Shown here one piece after another: positions 11,473 through 23,248 of a stretch of DNA of 64,000 bases (the stretch's first letter is position 1; the number at the start of each line of letters is the position of its first letter). Source of the stretch: Naegleria lovaniensis (taxonomy: Eukaryota > Heterolobosea > Eutetramitea > Acrasida > Naegleriidae); contig NW_025407838.1 of NCBI RefSeq assembly GCF_003324165.1, forward strand, positions 382,752 through 446,751. Direction: 5' to 3'. The notes beneath the pieces were generated by a model. That model was not told the origin of the DNA, ran no database searches, and worked only from the letters and a program-made list of their open reading frames with translations. Position numbers and translations under genes: made by a program.

Positions 11473-12890
11473 ATGTCATCGAGTAATTTCATCACGCATA
11501 ACAGCGATCCTTGTTGACCTCTCTTGGATTCGTTCCTTCAATCCAACAATTCCAATAATCAAATATCGTTTATGACCCGCAATGAAGGTATTGCAAGTTT
11601 AGTAGAAGACTCCATCACACTCATGGCAATGATCCTCGTTCTTATTCCTGTATTTGTGGTTTACTTCAAAAGACACTGTTATCTACTTCCAAACTTTCTA
11701 ATTCGGGCGTGCGTGTTGATTTGTTGCGGTTGTTGTTGTGGCCGAGGAGCACGCAGCAAGCTCAATGATTTGATCCACTCATGGAATAACGATGAGAAAA
11801 CCAAAAACAGAGTGTTTTTCTTCATATTGTTACATACAGTCATTGCGTTTTTGTTATTCGAATTCCAGCTGAAGGTAAGCAAAAGAATTCGAGAATTGTT
11901 TCATCAATAATTTGAACAAAATTATACCCCAAACATAAGGCTCTACAATTGCCCAGCACTACTTTGATTTACAACAAGATTATGCTAGTTTCTCAGTGGT
12001 CTTACACATACGAAGACTCTTTGATTATATCAGTATCTTTTGGTTCACTTTCAATTTCAGTTTCATCATTCCCATATGGCTTAAGGTATGCATGGTTTGG
12101 GTCAATCGAAAAAAGCATCGTAAAATAATTGCATAACCATGACGGTGCTACTTGTTGTTGGAAATATTTGCTTATTTTGTGGCTTGGCACCAGTGACATC
12201 CTTGTCGATCGCTGCACTGGCAACCCTACTATTGCCAGTGATTTGGAAAAGTTAAGGAAAACCTTCACCACAGCGATTGCCATTCCGTTGGTTGGTATTT
12301 CGACCGCTATTGTTTTCTTTTTAAGTATTGGAACGGTGGTCATTATCGTTTACATGTTGAGACAAAAAGCAAAATTAGTACCTGATAATTCAGAACAATA
12401 TCAATTACAAAAACAAACCATGGTTAAATTAACCATTGGAGTGTCATTCTTGCAGCAGGAGTTTTAATTGAGGTATTGGGAGTTGGATTGTATGGATTGG
12501 ATGTTGCTACTTATATCTTTTATCCGTTTGCTAAAGCAATACCCTATTGTTCGTTTACCATTTGCGTGGCATTGATTTTCTGGCCATTCCATCTTCCATT
12601 CTTAAATAATCCAATTCAATTTGTGATGCATGAAATTAAATTTCAACAAAAGCAAGACCTAGAAGAGGTACAACCGTTGCTCTGAATCAATCTGAAGAGA
12701 ATAATAGAAAGCAACAAGAGGAACCTTCGAGTGGAATATCTAATTTGGATCCAATCGAACTCTCAGATGTGAATCACCCTCCTCGCCTCACCTTGATATT
12801 GAACCTGGAGAAGATTCTTCGCTCGTTGTGCAACAAACACCTCCTACTTTTCCTCAGCAACTCCAATTGTGTAATAAAAGGATAGCATGA
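11473..12890 (+). CDS. Seven-pass membrane protein, copy 2 of 3 (frame interrupted)
   Basis: This sister of the 9.8-kb gene shares FKRHCYL, RRLFDYISIFWFTFNFSF, a LPLVG-type helix (IPLVGISTAIVFFLS) and LIFWPFHLPFLNNP. An intron at 11,875-11,939 (GTAAGC...AAG, 65 nt) is suggested because FEFQLK before it and STIAQHYF after it align without gap to copy 1 (FRIFGE-ISTLMQHYF). The start is uncertain: ATG at 11,473 is followed by an in-frame stop, while ATG at 11,571 (MTRNEG) is clean. Further frame changes lie near 12,134, 12,250, 12,445 and 12,683. The last leads into a hydrophilic tail that may end near 12,890. Either this copy is decaying or the consensus here is poor; conserved family sequence on both sides of each slip favours the latter. 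Confidence 0.5.
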
Positions 12891-12950
12891 GAAGACAAAT
12901 TCTTCTTCTTGTTCAACAAAAAACAAAAATCAAAGCATCAACAACAAAAA

Positions 12951-14996
12951 ATGGTCATTTTGGATCACGCACCATCGCCGACACAGCCTTCCCAATTGCT
13001 GTTACTGAACGGAAGCAGCATCATGAAGAAGAAATTAGTATTTTCCATGACATCCGTTCTGATTGTGATTCTACTTCTCACAAGTGTTTTCTCTTTGTAT
13101 TCCGATAATTTATTTGTGTTAGCTTCTGATGATGTCAAACAAGACACCAAACATGTGGTAACTGCCATAACTATGAAATATCCCTCATCATTGATGAACA
13201 CCTACTCTACCAAATCCAATGATTCAGACCTCGCTACCCTTTGCGATAAATATTTAAATGCTACCAACAACGGAACCAAACATACTAACTCAGAAGAAGA
13301 GGAAGAAGGACCATTAACTTGGTATGAGTACATTCTTTATGCTTGTGCAAGTTTGTTCTTTGTTGGAGGAGCTGGTTTGATGTCGGGTTTTACTCTCGGC
13401 CTTCTCTCTATTGATCCAATGCAACTTGATATTTTGAGAACCACAGGCACAGATTCAGAGAAGAAATATGCTGTAAGATTGGCTCCTATTTTAAGACATC
13501 ACCACCTACTGTTGGTAACACTTTTATTATGGAATGCTTTGTGTTTTGAATGTCTTCCCTTGGTTTTGGACAAGATCGTTCCAGAATACGTAGCAATTAT
13601 TCTTGGAGTCACATTTGTTCTATTTTTTGGAGAGGTTATTCCTCAAGCAGTAATTTCAAGATATGGACTTGCGATTGGTGGTACTCTGTTTTGGCTTGTT
13701 TGGCTTTTGATTGCTATTGTTTTTATTATTGCATGGCCAATTAGCAAAGTGTTAGACTGGATGTTGGGGTCTGGACACGGAACATTGTATCAAAGAACAG
13801 AATTGAAAGAACTTGTAAATATTCACTCTCAACATCTGATCAAAGATATCACTTAACAGAACACGAAGCCAAAATTCTTGGTGGTGCTCTTGATTTTTCC
13901 AAAACCTCGGTGAGACAAACAATGACACCTATTGAAAAGGTTTACATGTTAGACATTGATAGCAAACTTGATGTTGACACAATGACAAAAATTTGGCAAG
14001 AAGGCCACTCTCGTATTCCAATCTTTAAAGGAAATGCCAATAACATTGTAGGAATGTTGTATGTAAAGGATTTGATTTTGATCAATCCTGAAGAAGCCTT
14101 GCCTATTTCCCAAGTTCTAACTTTTTATGGTAGAGAAGTCTTGAAAGTGTTTCCTGACACCTATTGTGATGAAATACTAAAAATTTTCAAAACTGGTAGA
14201 ACTCACATTGCAATAGTACATGAAGAAAATACTGGAGAACATAACTCTGAGCAACCATACACAATACTTGGTATTGTGACTCTTGAGGACGTAATTGAAG
14301 AAATCATTAAGGACGAGATTGCCGACGAAAATGATATTGACTACAGCAAAGAGAATGTCAATAGACCACACCATATTTTTAAACTTGAAATTCCATCTAA
14401 ATTATCCTCAACCCAAGTCGCTACAATTGGCTCCTATTTGAGCAGAAGCTCTACTACATTCAGATTACTTCCTGACGAATATTTATTGAGATTGCTTCAC
14501 AAATGTGAAGTGGTAGAACTTAAACAAGCAAGTGATAACACTACATCGATATTCGAAAAAGGAAAGATTTGTGATTTTGCTATTTTAACACTGCACGGAA
14601 AGACGGAGGTTATGTTTGGTGATGATAAATTTGTCACTGAGATAAGACCTTGGACTCTCGTTGGTGAACGTGCATTAACAAAGGAGACGTTTGTTCCTGA
14701 TTTTGATGCTAGAGCAGGAATACCACCTTCCTCAAAATCCTCAGAAAAGATTATATTGATGCCATTTCTGAGTTTTCGTGGAGGATGAATCATTTTTCCT
14801 TCCCAAGGATATGGAATGGTTAAGTCCAATTTTGTCAAAGCTTGCCAAGAATACCACTTTTAAAACTGTTCCAAAGAATGATGAATTAACACCTGTTTCA
14901 CAGAATGAGATATCTTTTGCCGACGCTGAAGAAAGTAATTACGGCTCTCGAGTCAAACCTAAAAAAGCCTTCAAGTATTCACACTTAGATGAGTAA
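12951..14996 (+). CDS. CNNM/CorC-type transporter with DUF21 and CBS domains
   Basis: The CNNM (ancient conserved domain) family is linked to Mg2+ and divalent cation transport. The N-terminus has a signal-like segment (VFSMTSVLIVILLLTS; an internal ATG at 13,023 would suit it). The DUF21 transmembrane domain follows: ACASLFFVGGAGLMSGFTLG, SIDPMQLDIL, then LFFGEVIPQAVISRYGL, the hallmark of the family. After it come TEHEAKILGGALDF, a CBS pair (HSRIPIF, IVGMLYVKDL; THIAIVHEE, ILGIVTLEDVIEEII) and a cyclic-nucleotide-binding-like C-terminal domain. The frame slips near 13,850 (after HLIKD) and twice near 14,760-14,780; single added bases restore the expected family sequence. The gene lies between two copies of the seven-pass family on the same strand. 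Confidence 0.8.
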
Positions 14997-15047
14997 TAAA
15001 CAGGCGAAAGTCAACATCAGTTTAAGTTGTAAATAAAATGGGACGTC

Positions 15048-16012
15048 CTAGATATTATCATCATTTTTGCTGACCAATCTGACAACGACAGGATTATGAT
15101 CTGATATGAGTAAGGTGTTCTCTCTGAGGTCAATATAGCTCTCGCTTACCAATGTCTGCATCGCTTGACTGCAAAGTATGTAGTCAATCCTAGTGTGAAA
15201 TCGAGAAGATGAAGTATTTGGTGTTCCATCAAATAGCTTGTCTTTGTTTTTTTGTCTCCATGGATCTATGATCGCTAATTGTTGGGCCAATTTGGACAAA
15301 ATCTTGTGGTGTTTTTGAACCTGATTTCTTGTGTCAAACAAACAGTTCATAAGATCACTGCTCACAGGTTCCCACTTTCGCTTGTCTCTCATGTCTTGAA
15401 GAAACTTCCAGAAATCAGATGTATATTCTTTTCGATTCATTGCATTGAAATCTCCCATCAATACATATTTTGGAGCTTTTTGCGGGCTTGATAAATCAAA
15501 TTGCATAAATTCAGCCATAAAGTTCATCACTTCTGCTAATTGTTGAATCCTCATCGTTTCCTGAATGTAATCCAAATGAGTGACAAATGCAAATTCGACG
15601 CACGAGTTTCCCTCAAATTGTACCCCAACGACAGTCCGAGGACCTCCAGGACCTCTTTTCAAATACTTTTTTTTGATTTTCTTGACTGGCAGCCATGTAA
15701 TAATTGCGTTTCCCAAGTTACTCGAATTTACATAATAATATTTGTATGGTTTTGAAAATGATTGGTTAAAGCATTGCAAATATCAGCAAGAGGAGTCTTT
15801 TCGCCACCACGGAACGAACGTTTTTCATAGGCTTCGTTCATTCCGATGATATCATATTGATTTTCAATGAAATAATTCAATACCAATTGTCGGTTATCAA
15901 CCTTGCCATCAGTTTTGAATGAATGAACATTGAAGGTACAACACGAAATTGAACATTCCTTGCTGTATGAGTGTGTGGCGATCGTGGTATTACTATTGGA
16001 AGAAGTGATCAT
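15048..16012 (-). CDS. Endonuclease/exonuclease/phosphatase (EEP) family protein
   Basis: A DNase I-fold hydrolase of about 320 aa. Expected metal and catalytic motifs appear in order: the FNVHSF strand, the Glu in IIGMNEAYE, THLDY, MGDFNAM (GDFN), RIDYIL and the final SDHNPVVV. No extra domain is present, so the substrate (DNA, RNA, phosphoinositide or sphingolipid) cannot be told; the short HLDYxxE-type segment resembles stand-alone EEP proteins. The start is the ATG at 16,010-16,012. One frame slip near 15,735 (TNHFQ to KPYKYYYV) sits in a run of four A; one more A restores a continuous protein. It is transcribed opposite to its neighbours and ends 51 nt from the CNNM gene, tail to tail. 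Confidence 0.8.
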
Positions 16013-16510
16013 TTTTTTTTTGTAATTTTCTTCGAGTAACGAGTTCCAGTATTTTCACGCAAGTTGGAGTTCAAGTTTGAGATGGAAGTGTTATGTCGTC
16101 GCTCGGTGACCACAGATAAGGCAACCCAACGTTAGGAAGAGACAGAGGCAGCGAGTGAAAAACGAATATTACAATAACTCGCTTGGTGGCAGGTCAAAAA
16201 GCAAAACAAGATACTCAACGTCCCTGCACCCTGTGGTCACTCATGGTTGTACAGTAAAGCGAACGTTCATCATTGACACTTTTTGGACTGTAAAGTGTTA
16301 ATAGAATTGTACAATTAACTATTTTCTTAACTTTCCAAACAGGTCCAGTTTGGCATTGGATTCTCAATATGTCTCACAAAAAAAACCACATGCTGTGTGT
16401 CTCCGATATCTCTTTTGCGAACACTGTTTTCTCTGTCTCTCTAACAACACCACGACCAATCACACTCCGCACAATTATTTGAAGTCACACTTGCTTTGAA
16501 ATCCATAGAA
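16013..16510. other. Intergenic region, 498 nt
   Basis: This divergent spacer separates the EEP gene (minus) and the third seven-pass gene (plus). It holds homopolymer runs near both ends and no convincing ORF, RNA gene or repeat. It presumably contains both promoters. Confidence 0.5.
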
Positions 16511-17644
16511 ATGAATTCTGATTCATCATCACTGCATCTCGATTCACTTTTTGCCACCAACGTTTCAATTCGACCGGAGGAATCACGACGCCGCTTGGTC
16601 AAGTAACAGCCAATCTTGTCGTGGATGCAATTACCATCTTACTCACATTTATTTTTCTCATTCCATTATTGGTCGTTTATGTGAAACGGAATTGTTATTT
16701 GTATTTTAAATTTTTAGCTTTGGGGATTGTGAAATATCATTGTTTCACACGAGAACCTCTTCCTTCTTCGGGTGCATCAAGTAGTAGTGATTCATTTGAG
16801 AGCAAAACTAAATCTAAAGGAATATTCTTCTCGTTGATTCATTCGTTAGTATTATTTGTTGTGTTTCGAATGGGAGCGGAGGGTGTTTCCATCATTCAAC
16901 ACGTCTATGAATTGAATAGAGATCGACCGAATTATTTAACAACAGTCTCTGTAAGAAGAATATTGGATTATATCAGTATTTATTGGTATATTTTGAATTA
17001 TTCCTTACTCATCCCAATTTGGTTAAAAGTGTGTTTGGCATGGATTCAGAAAAAAAAGAAAGAAAATTGCAACTGGAGTCATTTATACACTCCTCGCCCT
17101 TTCAAATCTAAGTGCATTATGTGGATTAATTCCTGTAGTTATTTTATCAATCATTGCATTGAGTGCATCCTCAGGAGAAAATGAATCCCTAAGAAGAACG
17201 TTAACATTTGCTGTTGGAGTTCCTTTGGTTGGAATTGGAACTGCCATTGTCTTTTTATTTGGAATTATTGCTGTTGTGGCCATTGTTCTCATGTTGAGAT
17301 CTTCTGCAAAATATACTCCAAGTGATAGTGAAGTGTATCGATTACAATTACAAAGCATGATGAAATTAACAGTTGGAGTGGTGATTATGAGTTTAGGAGC
17401 AGTCTTGGAAGTGGTTGGAATTGTAACCAATTATTTAGAAATGCCCAATTTTATTGTTTATCCATTAGCGAAAGGAGTGCCTTATATTACATTTATGATT
17501 TGCATTTCATTAATATTTTGGCCTTATCGTTTACCGTTATTGAGTCATCCGATTCAATTTGTTACTCAAGAATTGAGATTTTCACCAAAAACAAAGGAAG
17601 AAACGTTGGTAGATGTTGCACAAGTAGAACATGAAATGAAATAA
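16511..17644 (+). CDS. Seven-pass membrane protein, copy 3 of 3
   Basis: The best preserved of the three paralogues. Starting at the ATG at 16,511 (MNSDSS), the order is: a short polar N-terminus; TILLTFIFLIPLLVVYVKRNCYL; SLIHSLVLFVVFRMGAEG; the VRRILDYISIYW block with LLIPIWLKVCLAW; ALSNLSALCGLIPVVILSII; VPLVGIGTAIVFLFGIIAV; VGVVIMSLGAVLEVVGIV; and ISLIFWPYRLPLLSHP with a charged tail ending at 17,644. Seven membrane spans are therefore visible. Two frame slips occur: near 16,575 (between SIRP and GITTPLG) and in an A/G-rich run near 17,050, where KIATGVIY continues. Both are healed by one added base. The function is unknown; the basic loops and N-terminal glycosylation sites in the sister genes suggest a plasma-membrane protein. 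Confidence 0.65.
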
Positions 17645-17772
17645 CCGTATTTGTAATATTCATTGGAACCCTATATCGTGTTTGAATGATCATGGAACAT
17701 CAAAGTTTGATTTACTCTCCGACACACACACACAGGTGTTGCATGGATACCAAATGAATTATTTTAAAAGAC

Positions 17773-20700
17773 GCTAAAAATTCACAAGTGACAAACACAA
17801 CTTGGGAAACTTGGGTGAACAATGGAACTCAATGGTTAACTTTTGAGAATGTTCACATGACAGATTTGGGTATGTATAAATTCGGTCCAGAGATGGAAGA
17901 AACTCTTGTCACGATCAAGTCCAGCTTTGTGAAGAACGTTCAAATCAAGCAAACTGAACAAGTGCAAATTGAACACTCAAATCTGGAACTCGTTGAGATT
18001 GGCAACGAGCAAACATTCATTTCCATTAGTAACTCTGTATTACGCTCAGTACGTGTCCACTTGCCAAATATTTGGAAGGACAAGAACGAGAAATTTCAAA
18101 TTGTAAATAGTACTCTGTATCGAACACAATTTCAATTACAGAGAGTGAGAAATGTCGTTTTGGAAAATGTGAAATTGTTTGAACGAACTGCCATTCATGT
18201 TTCGAATACAGACATTTAAGACTTGTTGCAGTTCAAGCACTGGGAGGATCTTTTCAATTATTTGCTAGAAATGTGGTTCAGATTGGAATTGTTCACTCTC
18301 AATTCCATTCATTGCAATTACTAGACAGTGTATCGAATTATCTTATTGAAATTTATTCCAATTCTATGATGCATGTGACCAATTGCTCATTTATGATAAT
18401 CAAGGAAATATTCTAGGATTGACTTTTTTAGAAACTGTGTATATGGATACGTTGACTTTTAAAAATAATATTGGAAGATGTATGGTTGTAGATTTACCAA
18501 AAAAACCAAAAAGTGGTTCCAATGTTGTGCTTTCTTCAAGTTCCTTCCATAACACAACATGTGAGAGAATGAAAACAAACAACAACAAAATTGGCAATTA
18601 GGATGTGTGCTCAATATACATGCAGGTGAAATGATTATTCAAAAAATGGAATGTTCTGGAACTCGAGGAGCATTGAATGGAGCATGTATCAATGCACTTG
18701 CTGAGAGTAGTTTTTGGGTTGCATATTCAACATTTTCAGACAATATGGCACACCAATTCGGAGGTGCCATTTATGTCGATGTGCCAATAGTCAGGCCCCC
18801 ATTATTTGAAAACATTTCATGTATGAACAATGAGGCTGGATATGCTGGAGGATGTTTATATTTCCATACATCAAAACAATTAAGGTCTGCTGAATGGATT
18901 GGTAACAATATCTACTCTCAGAATATTGCACAATCTTATGGCAATGATATTGCATCTCCTCTGTATGGAGTGAAATATGATTTACAAATTCAATATCAGG
19001 ATGGCAAAATGACCATTTTCAATGCATCCTCAAATTCCATTCCAAAACTAGAATTATATCCTGGACAAGTCATTTCATCCATGCAAGTATCGGTGTGGAA
19101 TAATGGTCAAGAAAGAATTCACTTTTTAGATTCTGAAATTTCAACATTGAAATTTTCATTGAATGATTCTTCTTCATGAGAGTATCTCATCATTCTCTCA
19201 CAACTAGTATCATGGATGATCCATTCACTCAAACCATGTCGTATTGCTATATGATCATAACCGAACCCATCCACTCATACTCCAAGATTTATCCATTCTC
19301 GTATACCAATTACCAACATCCTTTCCATTTTCCATCCAATCCATATTGAGCCTTAATGATGAAAATCCACTCTCTATTCAAATTCAGTTACAAGAATGTC
19401 CACAAGGGATGCGTTTACAGCTACAACAATATCCAACGAATTCGTATGCCTGTAGAGAACTTACTCGAATTGCTATGAGGTGATCATTCCTGTGGTTGCC
19501 ATTGTGTCCATTCTCATCTTCTCATGTGTGGTGATTATATTCTATGTTGGATTTCGAATGTAAGGAATATTTATCGAAAATTGAAGAGATTAAAACAGAA
19601 AGAACTAGCAGAGAGGAGAATGGAATCGAAATTGTTAGAAAAGAGAATTATTTTCATGGATGATGAAGATGAATTGGTATTGGATGAAATGGACCACTCT
19701 TCACTTCTCAAGGATACAGGTGCAACAGAGATCAAAATGAATTACATTTCATCGACACGTTATGGTGCTGATATGAAGGATTCTCTGTTGATGAACGAAA
19801 TGACACCTCAAAGAAGAAATCAGCACAAAGGAAGAAATGTAACAACATCATCCTCTCTTCATCAACATTGGATCATTTCCATTGAAGATGTTGAAATTGT
19901 AAAAAGAATTTCAGAAGGGCTAATGGCACTGTTTATTTAGGATTATGGAAAGGTACTCGTGTCGCTCTGAAAAGTTTGAAATCCAATTTCATGGATCATC
20001 CTCTCCATAGTTCACTCCACCACGAGGAGGAGGAGAACCGCCATCTGAAGAGAATGATGAATTTGAAAAAGAGGCATCTCTACTAGCCAGCATTCGTCAT
20101 CCCAATATTGTTCAATTTTTTGGAGTCATTGTGAGTGGAAGTAGGAAATATATGGTGGTCGAGTTTATGGAAAAGAAAAGTCTTGACCTTGCCATTTACA
20201 ATTCCAAAAATGGAATTGAGAAATTGAGCATTTTTAGAAAAATTGATATTTTATTAGGAGTTGCAAAAGGAATGCAATATTTACATGCCATGAAACCATT
20301 CGGAGGAATTATTCATAGAGATTTAAAACCTGGAAACATTTTACTTGACAAGAACTTTACAGCAAAAATTGCCGATTTTGGATTAAGTAAGCATTTGAGT
20401 ACAAGGAATGCTTCTAATTTCTCAACATCGAATCAAGAATCCAATGCCACTGCCAATGTTGGTACTTTATTTTACATGTCGAATGTAAGTACGATAGTTG
20501 TACTTCATAATTTTACATGAACATCATTTTTAATGAAACAAACTCAAAATAGGAAATGATCAGTGGAACCAAATATAACCACAAAACGGATGTCTACAGT
20601 TTTGGAATTGTCATGTGGGAATTATTCTTTGAGGAAAATCCATATCTGAATGCACATTCTAAAAAATTGCACCACTTTACAACAAAGATTTACCAATAAT

Positions 20701-21038
20701 AATTCCAATGAAAATTAACGGGCATGGTGAATCCAGGACTCTCAGACATTTACGGTTTTCAAGTTTTATCACAAGTCGTGAATGGCTTGCGACCGATCAT
20801 TCCGTTTCAATCTCGTCAAGAAATGCGACAATGGCTTTCAGAATTCATGTTGGATGAAAGTCACAGAGAGACTTCTCCTAAGGATCATGGAGATGTTTCA
20901 TCATTGGATGCATTGTGCAACATTTGTGAGGAATACATGTCCCTCATGAAAGCATGTTGGGATCCTGTGGCGAGTCAACGACCAGAATTTGTTGAGATTT
21001 GCCAAAGGCTGAATGGACTTTTAGAAGGGACTCGATAG
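17773..21038 (+). CDS. Receptor-like TKL/TK kinase, 5'-incomplete and frame interrupted
   Basis: A beta-helix-like ectodomain of short repeats (FENVHMT, IKSSFVKNVQI, IEHSNLELVEI, later FGGAIYVD, AGGCLYF) is followed by a membrane span near 19,485-19,560 (VIIPVVAIVSILIF). A charged juxtamembrane segment leads to a kinase domain: glycine loop EGANGTVYLG, VALKSLK, HRDLKPGNILL, ADFGLSK, KTDVYSFGIVMWEL and the C-lobe SQRPEFVEIC. One intron at 20,485-20,552 (68 nt) joins LFYMSN to EMISG, the position where the paralogue at 48-53 kb also has an intron. No signal peptide or ATG could be placed, and only 143 nt separate it from the preceding gene, so the 5' end is missing or unrecognised. The frame changes about seven times along the ectodomain and N-lobe. 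All core kinase motifs remain. Confidence 0.6.
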
Positions 21039-21280
21039 AATATTGTTACTTTGAATTCTGTCTTAACCATTCCAAGGTTTGACACGTGCGTGCGTGGTGT
21101 GTGTGGAATTACTATAGTCGTCTACCAACAGCTGATTTTAGAGTCCCTTTACTCTCGACACAAATCTCTCAAACATTTAATCTCTCAACCGTAAAAAAAT
21201 TGGCGCTTTGCGTTAACGTTAAAAATCCGATCATCCTCAACCTTCCCGAATCATTTAATTTTAATTCATTTGCCAAATAG

Positions 21281-22440
21281 AATGATGCAAATGCAAGCAA
21301 CTGTTTCTCATAATGCACAAACGGAACGCAACTCACGATTTAAAGCAATTTGTAGAAATATTGAAACGACCGAACATGAAATACATGTCCATTCTCGGAA
21401 GTTGGATCGGCTCAAAAAAAAGCTGATGGTGGTAGGTTTGGATTTCAATTGACATTTTTCGTGTCCTTAACAACTACTAACAGGAAGAGAAAAAGAATGC
21501 AATCAATCTTTTAAAAAGCATGAGAATAGAGTCAGAACGAGGGACAGAAATCCCGTTCAGTAAACCAAGAAGTACGTGTATTACAATATTCTTTTACTTT
21601 GGAAGCATGATGGAACTTATATTTCAATAGAGAGAGGCTTACATCAAAGTTTATGTATGAAGAAGGACTAAAATCAGAAGATTTAGCAGATGAATATCTC
21701 ATCCTTTGCATTTAAGGTACCCTGAAACAGGATGTAAGTTGTAATTAGAGTCACGTTGATAGAGCTATCACAACAGATGATTTTGAGATACGAGACGTAG
21801 AAGATATAAAGATTTTGCCAAAGACTCGAAATATTATGAACAAATGCACGAATTGATACATTCTCCACGAAACACAATCCCAGCCTTATTGAGAAAAAGG
21901 AGGAAGCGAGAAGAGGAAGAACGAAGGAGACGAGAAGAACAAGAGGCACACGTCAAACAAGAGCGAAAACAAAAGCTAAGAGCAAACTGAAAGCTTCAAG
22001 CAAATTAATCATGCTTTCTTCCCTGTCCTTTAAAAAATCATCGGCGTAAGTTTTTTGTCATCATTTCTCTATGGTATCATTGAAATCTATTTAAACAGCA
22101 AACTGTCAGCTGCTCAAAGTGACGACGTTGAATCAGTTGAAATCGAAGAGGACGTCTTTGAAAAGACAAGAAAAGAGCTCTTTGGTATTAAGAACAAAAT
22201 CGATCCACCCCACAAGAAAATGTTGAAAAAAAGAAACCAGAAAAGAACAACTTGCTGCAACTGTTGGGAATATCAACCTCAGACTCGTCATCGAATCTTT
22301 CCATTGCTGGATCACAATCGAATTTAAGTCCACTTCCCACACAACAAGGAAGCACGTCCTCACGACGGTCCCATGTTTCTTTTTCAACTCTTGTGGATGC
22401 AAAGAGATCTGCCTCCGCATTGAGCTCAAGAAAGCATTAG
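21281..22440 (+). CDS. Basic, coiled-coil hypothetical protein (multi-exon)
   Basis: I do not recognise this protein. Exon 1 (21,281-21,431) encodes a Met-rich start and a charged helix (TTEHEIHVHSRKLDRLKKKL). It is spliced by a 52-nt intron (21,432-21,483) to EEKKNAINLLKSM. A second intron at 21,572-21,630 and a third at 22,046-22,098 (53 nt, GTAAGT...CAG) are credible. The middle contains a very basic helix (about 21,850-21,990, rich in Arg, Lys and Glu). The end is Ser-rich (LGISTSDSSSNLSIAGSQ, HVSFSTLVDAKRSASAL). At least two frame slips are needed, one in the run of A near 22,230. A nucleic-acid-binding or cytoskeletal role is possible, but nothing specific is supported. Confidence 0.45.
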
Positions 22441-22561
22441 AATGCAGTGAACGAGCCACACAATGTCATTGCTCACATTCTTTTAACACCCATTCATGGA
22501 AATAACTCGAATTACGCAGCGTTGTCGGAATACGGCGACACTCAAATGAATCAAAAACAAA

Positions 22562-23193
22562 ATGTCTGCACGCAAACTCAAAGACTATTATGCCATTCTC
22601 AAAGTAGCTCGAAATGCTACACAGGCCGATATCAAAAAGGCCTATGTTCAATTAGCGAAAATTTATCATCCTGATTTACTGGAGAGTTCGGACCCTAAGA
22701 AAGCGTTTAAAGAGGCGACGTTCAAAGAAATAACCGAAGCCTATAGTATCTTGAATAATCCACGAAGAAGAAGTGAATACAATATGGAAATTTATGAAAA
22801 CGACAAGACAGCTTCAAATAATCGGGATGATGATGCCACTCGTCCCCTCCTGATCCCATCACGTCGGAAGAAGAGAAACAAGCACTAGGACTTCAGTTAA
22901 AGAAAATCCGAAATAGAAAAATTAGACGCTTGTTCATTCTTATTTTTGTATTGTTTGGGATTGGATGGTACTTTAAATTGAAATATATATTTCTAAGATG
23001 TACAATAGAGATATAAACAATAAGGTCATTTTCAAGGATAAGGAAGGAGTAGACAGTGAAATGATTGAGGAGGTCAACAAGAAATTTGCTCAAGAACTTC
23101 AAAGGTGAGAGAAGAGCGAGAAAAGATGAATATATGAGACAACCAACCAAGAAGATGTCAACTTCTAAAAAACAAGAAAATATCGAAGAGTAA
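22562..23193 (+). CDS. J-domain protein with one membrane span
   Basis: The N-terminal J domain (residues 8-75) has DYYAILKVARNATQADIKKAY and the HPD signature in KIYHPDLLESS, so it should stimulate an Hsp70. A polar linker is followed by a membrane span (LFILIFVLFGIGWYF, about 22,940-22,985) and a charged tail ending near 23,193. The frame changes after the J domain near 22,850, again near 23,000 and probably near 23,105; the pieces follow each other without gap, so I read one membrane-anchored type III J protein. Without those joins the product would be a 108-aa soluble J-domain protein, which is the conservative alternative. With no cleavable signal peptide before the J domain, that domain should face the cytosol. 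Confidence 0.6.
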
Positions 23194-23248
23194 TTCAAAA
23201 AATCCTAAGAATTTAAGACATTGCCATGTTAAATGACGTATCCAAAGT

